A DNA stretch of 17,845 nucleotides from Clostridium sp. CAG:411 (GTDB taxonomy: Bacteria; Bacillota; Clostridia; Lachnospirales; Lachnospiraceae). The notes under the pieces are model-generated. The model was not told the origin of the DNA and searched no databases. It saw only the letters and a program-made list of their open reading frames with translations. Each line of letters opens with the position of its first letter. Position 1 is the first letter of the stretch. Made by a program: the position numbers and the translations under genes. This document shows positions 15,621-17,845 of the stretch, piece after piece. Where the stretch lies: positions 1 through 17,845 of the forward strand of contig FR899663.1 of NCBI GenBank assembly GCA_000437275.1. The letters run 5' to 3'.

Positions 15621-15649
15621 ATTATACCTGATTATTTTTGTGTGGACAA
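15621..15649 (-). promoter_or_regulatory. Strong promoter for the LRR gene
   Basis: On the - strand TTGTCC (complement of 15644-15649) is followed after exactly 17 nt by a perfect TATAAT (complement of 15621-15626). Transcription would begin near 15614, leaving a leader of about 150 nt that includes the 15525-15575 hairpin. Confidence 0.75.
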
Positions 15650-15688
15650 GTTATTACGATAGGGGGAGTTAGTTAATTTGTGTGTTTT

Positions 15689-15720
15689 GACAATTTATAA
15701 ATGTTTACGGATAAATTGTC
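15689..15720. repeat. 10-bp inverted repeat just past the zinc-ribbon gene
   Basis: GACAATTTAT (15689-15698) and ATAAATTGTC (15711-15720) are perfect complements with a 12-nt loop, starting 2 nt after the stop codon of the - strand gene. A T-rich stretch (attatttttt) follows on the + strand but not on the - strand. It could act as an RNA 3' stabiliser, a weak terminator or a protein site. Confidence 0.5.
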
Positions 15721-15721
15721 A

Positions 15722-16129
15722 TTATTTTTTGAGGGGTTCGGTACTATCTGATATTAATTCGGCTAATGGAAGCAATGCTTCATATTTGTAATGCAATCGT
15801 TCCAGTTGCTTTTTCATATTCTCTAAGTTCCATTCTTTACCTTTAAAATACTTATATTTAGCACCATTTTTTATCCATTTGAGTCTTAAAAATTTTCTTG
15901 CAACTTCGTATGGAATAACATCTTCATCATCCATTAATGCAATTTCAGGTGCTATTTTTTTCAGGATATTTATGTCATTATTACAATATTCTTGTAATAC
16001 ATCTTCTTTATACATATCTTCATCGCATCCAAATTCTGTACCACAACATTCGCAAATGTCCCCTTCTCCATATTCATATCCTTTTTCGAAGCTTTCATCA
16101 AAATCCCAGCCACAAACACTACACCACAT
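15722..16129 (-). CDS. Small cysteine-rich, zinc-ribbon-like hypothetical protein
   Basis: A 135-residue, acidic, probably cytoplasmic protein. The N-terminus has a CxxC pair (Cys3, Cys6) in 'CSVCGWDFDE' and a second cluster, ICECCGTEFG (Cys26, Cys28, Cys29), a typical zinc-ribbon arrangement. The pattern resembles the CPCC-type cysteine-rich proteins of Firmicutes, some of which sit in toxin-immunity loci. That family link is by pattern only, and no toxin gene is visible here. The C-terminal 70 residues are helical and charged (FLRLKWIKNG, ENMKKQLERLHYKYEALLPLAE). AGGAGGAA (complement of 16133-16140) supports the ATG at 16129. Confidence 0.72.
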   Translation of the reverse strand: MWCSVCGWDFDESFEKGYEYGEGDICECCGTEFGCDEDMYKEDVLQEYCNNDINILKKIAPEIALMDDEDVIPYEVARKFLRLKWIKNGAKYKYFKGKEWNLENMKKQLERLHYKYEALLPLAELISDSTEPLKK

Positions 16130-16222
16130 GAAATTCCTCCTTTTTAATGTGCAATATGCTTTAGTGCATAATTAAGAGCTGCTTTGGACCTGTTTTTAGG
16201 CGACTATGCTTTTTACATAGTT

Positions 16223-16251
16223 GTTATAATTAGGCAGATAATACATGATAA
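16223..16251 (-). promoter_or_regulatory. Promoter for the zinc-ribbon gene
   Basis: TTATCA (complement of 16246-16251), 17 nt, TATAAC (complement of 16223-16228). The leader would be about 85 nt and contain two small inverted repeats: ACTATG/CATAGT (16203-16221) and TATGC/GCATA (16155-16170). Confidence 0.55.
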
Positions 16252-16348
16252 CATCCTTTTTATGTTCTGTCCATGTTTGCTGTTTTAAGGGTGGAATATC
16301 CTTTCGTGAAAAAATGTTTTGAATAAAATCGAAAGGAAAATTTAAAAA

Positions 16349-16377
16349 TTGACTTTGTTTTTAAAAACAGATATAAT
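16349..16377 (+). promoter_or_regulatory. Near-consensus promoter for the orphan membrane-protein gene
   Basis: TTGACT (16349-16354), a 17-nt AT-rich spacer and TATAAT (16372-16377). Transcription would start near 16384, 38 nt before the preferred ATG at 16422. Confidence 0.8.
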
Positions 16378-16421
16378 TGAAGTTGAGTTTATAAAATAAT
16401 ATGGAAAGTGAGAAGGGAAAA

Positions 16422-17363
16422 ATGAAGAAAAGATATAGAATAATTGCGGCAGTGGTAGCAACAATTTTGTTATATATAGGATCAAGAACATATTTTAACT
16501 ATAAATTAAAGGCTTATGATAGGGATAATGCGTTGCTGCTTCAAACGCAGTATATTGCCAATGCCTTGCGTCTTGAAGAAGAATTACATACAAGAGGAGT
16601 TGATTTATCCGAGGAGTATTCTTCACTGATAGCTACAAAGGCAAACCAAATATTAAAAATAGACTTGGATGCAGGGTATGCATTGGATGCAAAGCTTATT
16701 GCAGAAATGTGTTACATTGCGGATAGAACAGGCTCAAGAAAAACAGGTGAGTTACAGGAATTGTTAAAAAATTACTATAATAAGGAGCTAAAGCTTTTTC
16801 AAGAGTTACCAACCGAAAATGAAGAAGGTGGAATTGAAATTTACGAGAACATTACTATTTATAATGAATTAAAAGGAACACACCTGCTAGATGGATATGA
16901 TTTAAAGGATGGATTGGTAAGTTGGTTTAACGAAAATAAGTCTAAAAAGGATAAAAAAGATGAAATTGGTTCTCTTATTTGGTGTTTATATGAAAATGGA
17001 TATATAAATGAATTGGATGAAAAAGCGGTTAAAAAAATATTGGAACAGGAAATTACAGAAGTGAAAAAGGAATACGAGAGTATGGAACAGAGTAACATTT
17101 CAGCAGTTTTGTGTGCAGACGAGTTGAATGCATATTATACGTTCTATTATGATGACAATCGTTTTGAAAAACAAATACAAAAAATATACGAAAATATCAA
17201 TAGCAAAGAGGAATTGGAGTATGCTGAAAATGATGCTTCCTTTATTAGTTTCTTGGATGATTTTTTTAAAGCAGTTCCTAAGATAGATGAGAATAACTAT
17301 ATTATTCGTAATATTAGTGATTTATTGCTAGAAAATTATTATGGAACCTTTAAGGAGAGTTAG
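16422..17363 (+). CDS. Orphan membrane-anchored helical protein
   Basis: I do not recognise this family. The preferred ATG at 16422 (313 residues) has AGAAGGG at 16411-16417; an in-frame ATG at 16401 would add seven residues but lacks a ribosome site. The N-terminus is basic (MKKRYR) and followed by one hydrophobic helix (about 6-22, IIAAVVATILLYIG). No lipobox or cleavage site is clear, so it is probably an N-terminally anchored protein with an extracytoplasmic body. The body is predicted mainly helical and charged, with few cysteines, and is AT-rich even for this window. It has its own strong promoter and is followed by the T-box leader, so it appears to be a single-gene unit. Confidence 0.7.
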   Translation: MKKRYRIIAAVVATILLYIGSRTYFNYKLKAYDRDNALLLQTQYIANALRLEEELHTRGVDLSEEYSSLIATKANQILKIDLDAGYALDAKLIAEMCYIADRTGSRKTGELQELLKNYYNKELKLFQELPTENEEGGIEIYENITIYNELKGTHLLDGYDLKDGLVSWFNENKSKKDKKDEIGSLIWCLYENGYINELDEKAVKKILEQEITEVKKEYESMEQSNISAVLCADELNAYYTFYYDDNRFEKQIQKIYENINSKEELEYAENDASFISFLDDFFKAVPKIDENNYIIRNISDLLLENYYGTFKES

Positions 17364-17395
17364 TACCAAATAAGGCATTTGAAAAAAACTTTTTC

Positions 17396-17424
17396 TTGAC
17401 ACAATCCAAAACCCTATGTAAAAT
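17396..17424 (+). promoter_or_regulatory. Promoter of the T-box leader
   Basis: A perfect TTGACA (17396-17401), 17 nt, and TAAAAT (17419-17424), placing the start of the T-box transcript near 17431. Confidence 0.85.
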
Positions 17425-17430
17425 TAAAAA

Positions 17431-17734
17431 TTAGAAGTGCAAAAGCACAAAATGGAAAAAGACTAAGACGGTGCACTGCGAAAGCAGATAGAATATTATT
17501 TTCTTTGCAGAGAGAATGTGTCATGGCTGAAAGCACATTTAAGTTCAGATAATATTTGAATTTCACACCTGAGTTGCATATTTGAAAAATGTATGTTGAG
17601 AGTAGCAACAAAGAGTAGGATATGACGGTTCATGCACGTTACGCATAAGATAAGATGGCAGTTTGCTAAAGCCAGGGTGGTACCGCGAAAGATTCGTCCC
17701 TACAGAAGAGAAACTTTTCTGTAGGGATTTTTTT
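17431..17734 (+). promoter_or_regulatory. T-box riboswitch leader, probably phenylalanine-specific
   Basis: T-box leaders sense uncharged tRNA and control aminoacyl-tRNA synthetase or amino-acid genes. The conserved box AGGGTGGTACCGCG is at 17674-17687. Stem I is visible as GGTG/CACC (17470-17473 with 17566-17569) and AATATTAT/ATAATATT (17492-17499 with 17549-17556). The distal arm AATGTG/CACATT (17515-17520 with 17534-17539) follows an AGAGAG motif at 17509-17514. The specifier bulge is TGAATTTCAC (17557-17566); TTT (17561) and TTC (17562) both encode Phe. The UGGU in the T-box matches a tRNA with discriminator A73, as expected for tRNA-Phe and not for tRNA-His. The target gene lies beyond 17845. 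Identification as T-box is secure; the amino acid is an inference. Confidence 0.93.
17698..17734 (+). terminator. T-box regulated intrinsic terminator
   Basis: CCCTACAGAA (17698-17707) pairs with TTCTGTAGGG (17717-17726), followed by ATTTTTTT. It competes with the antiterminator formed by the T-box sequence at 17674-17687. Confidence 0.92.
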
Positions 17735-17845
17735 ACGTTATAAGAGTAATTTGTAGCATTTCTACCCAGTTAAACTGTTACTTGAAAAATATGTTTTTTA
17801 GAGTTACTATTCACAGCTGATTTGTATTAAGCAACTAGACACGTC
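17735..17845. other. Gene-free stretch after the T-box terminator, with a degenerate palindrome
   Basis: No start codon with a ribosome site is visible in the last 110 nt, although a T-box normally lies close to its target. The stretch contains AACTGTTACT (17772-17781) facing AGTTACTATT (17802-17811), a partial inverted match (7 of 10), and it shares words with the other intergenic palindromes. Confidence 0.5.

Noticed and set aside
16401..16421. Upstream ATG start for the orphan membrane protein
   Set aside because: No ribosome site precedes it, whereas AGAAGGG precedes the ATG at 16422.
17561..17568. His (CAC) or Ile (ATT) specifier for the T-box
   Set aside because: CAC lies in the GGTG/CACC stem side and UGGU does not match the C73 of tRNA-His. 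ATT would sit one base early relative to the usual GAA-N-specifier layout. Ile is not fully excluded.

Overview
The window reads as chromosomal DNA of a low-GC anaerobic Firmicute, most likely a Lachnospiraceae-type Clostridium relative. This is inferred from strong AGGAGG-type ribosome sites, TTG starts, a T-box leader, a KtrAB potassium system, an mfd-carD neighbourhood, and a BspA-like leucine-rich-repeat surface protein with a Thr/Pro linker. No rRNA, tRNA, CRISPR array, transposase or phage gene was seen.

Left block (1-11682, all on the + strand). The tail of an unidentified coiled-coil gene is followed by mfd (transcription-repair coupling factor), a SurA/PrsA-like lipoprotein lacking the isomerase domain, a CarD-family RNA polymerase regulator and a 74-residue protein. 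A weak hairpin follows. Next come ktrB and ktrA (K+ uptake), then a three-domain diguanylate cyclase whose stop codon overlaps the TTG start of truA (tRNA pseudouridine synthase). A HEAT/THUMP-like/methyltransferase protein and a 59-residue membrane miniprotein come next. A very strong bidirectional hairpin terminator closes the block. Themes are transcription repair and RNA polymerase control, envelope folding, K+ homeostasis, c-di-GMP signalling and RNA modification.

Middle block (11690-16129, - strand). It holds a small COG2426-type membrane protein, a 1005-residue secreted LRR protein, and a small cysteine-rich zinc-ribbon-like protein. The LRR gene has a good promoter about 150 nt upstream of its start. 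A perfect 14-bp hairpin followed by seven T lies between promoter and start, which is the layout of an attenuator or of an upstream-gene terminator.

Right block (16349-17845, + strand). A near-consensus promoter drives an orphan membrane-anchored protein. A complete T-box leader follows, with promoter, Stem I, the AGGGTGGTACCGCG box and a terminator. Its specifier region reads Phe in the two most likely registers, so pheS/pheT probably lies just past the window end.

Several intergenic gaps (5316-5380, 7614-7652, 15525-15575, 17768-17824) carry imperfect palindromes built from related GTAACAGTTCA / TTACTATTCA words. They may form a dispersed repeat family.
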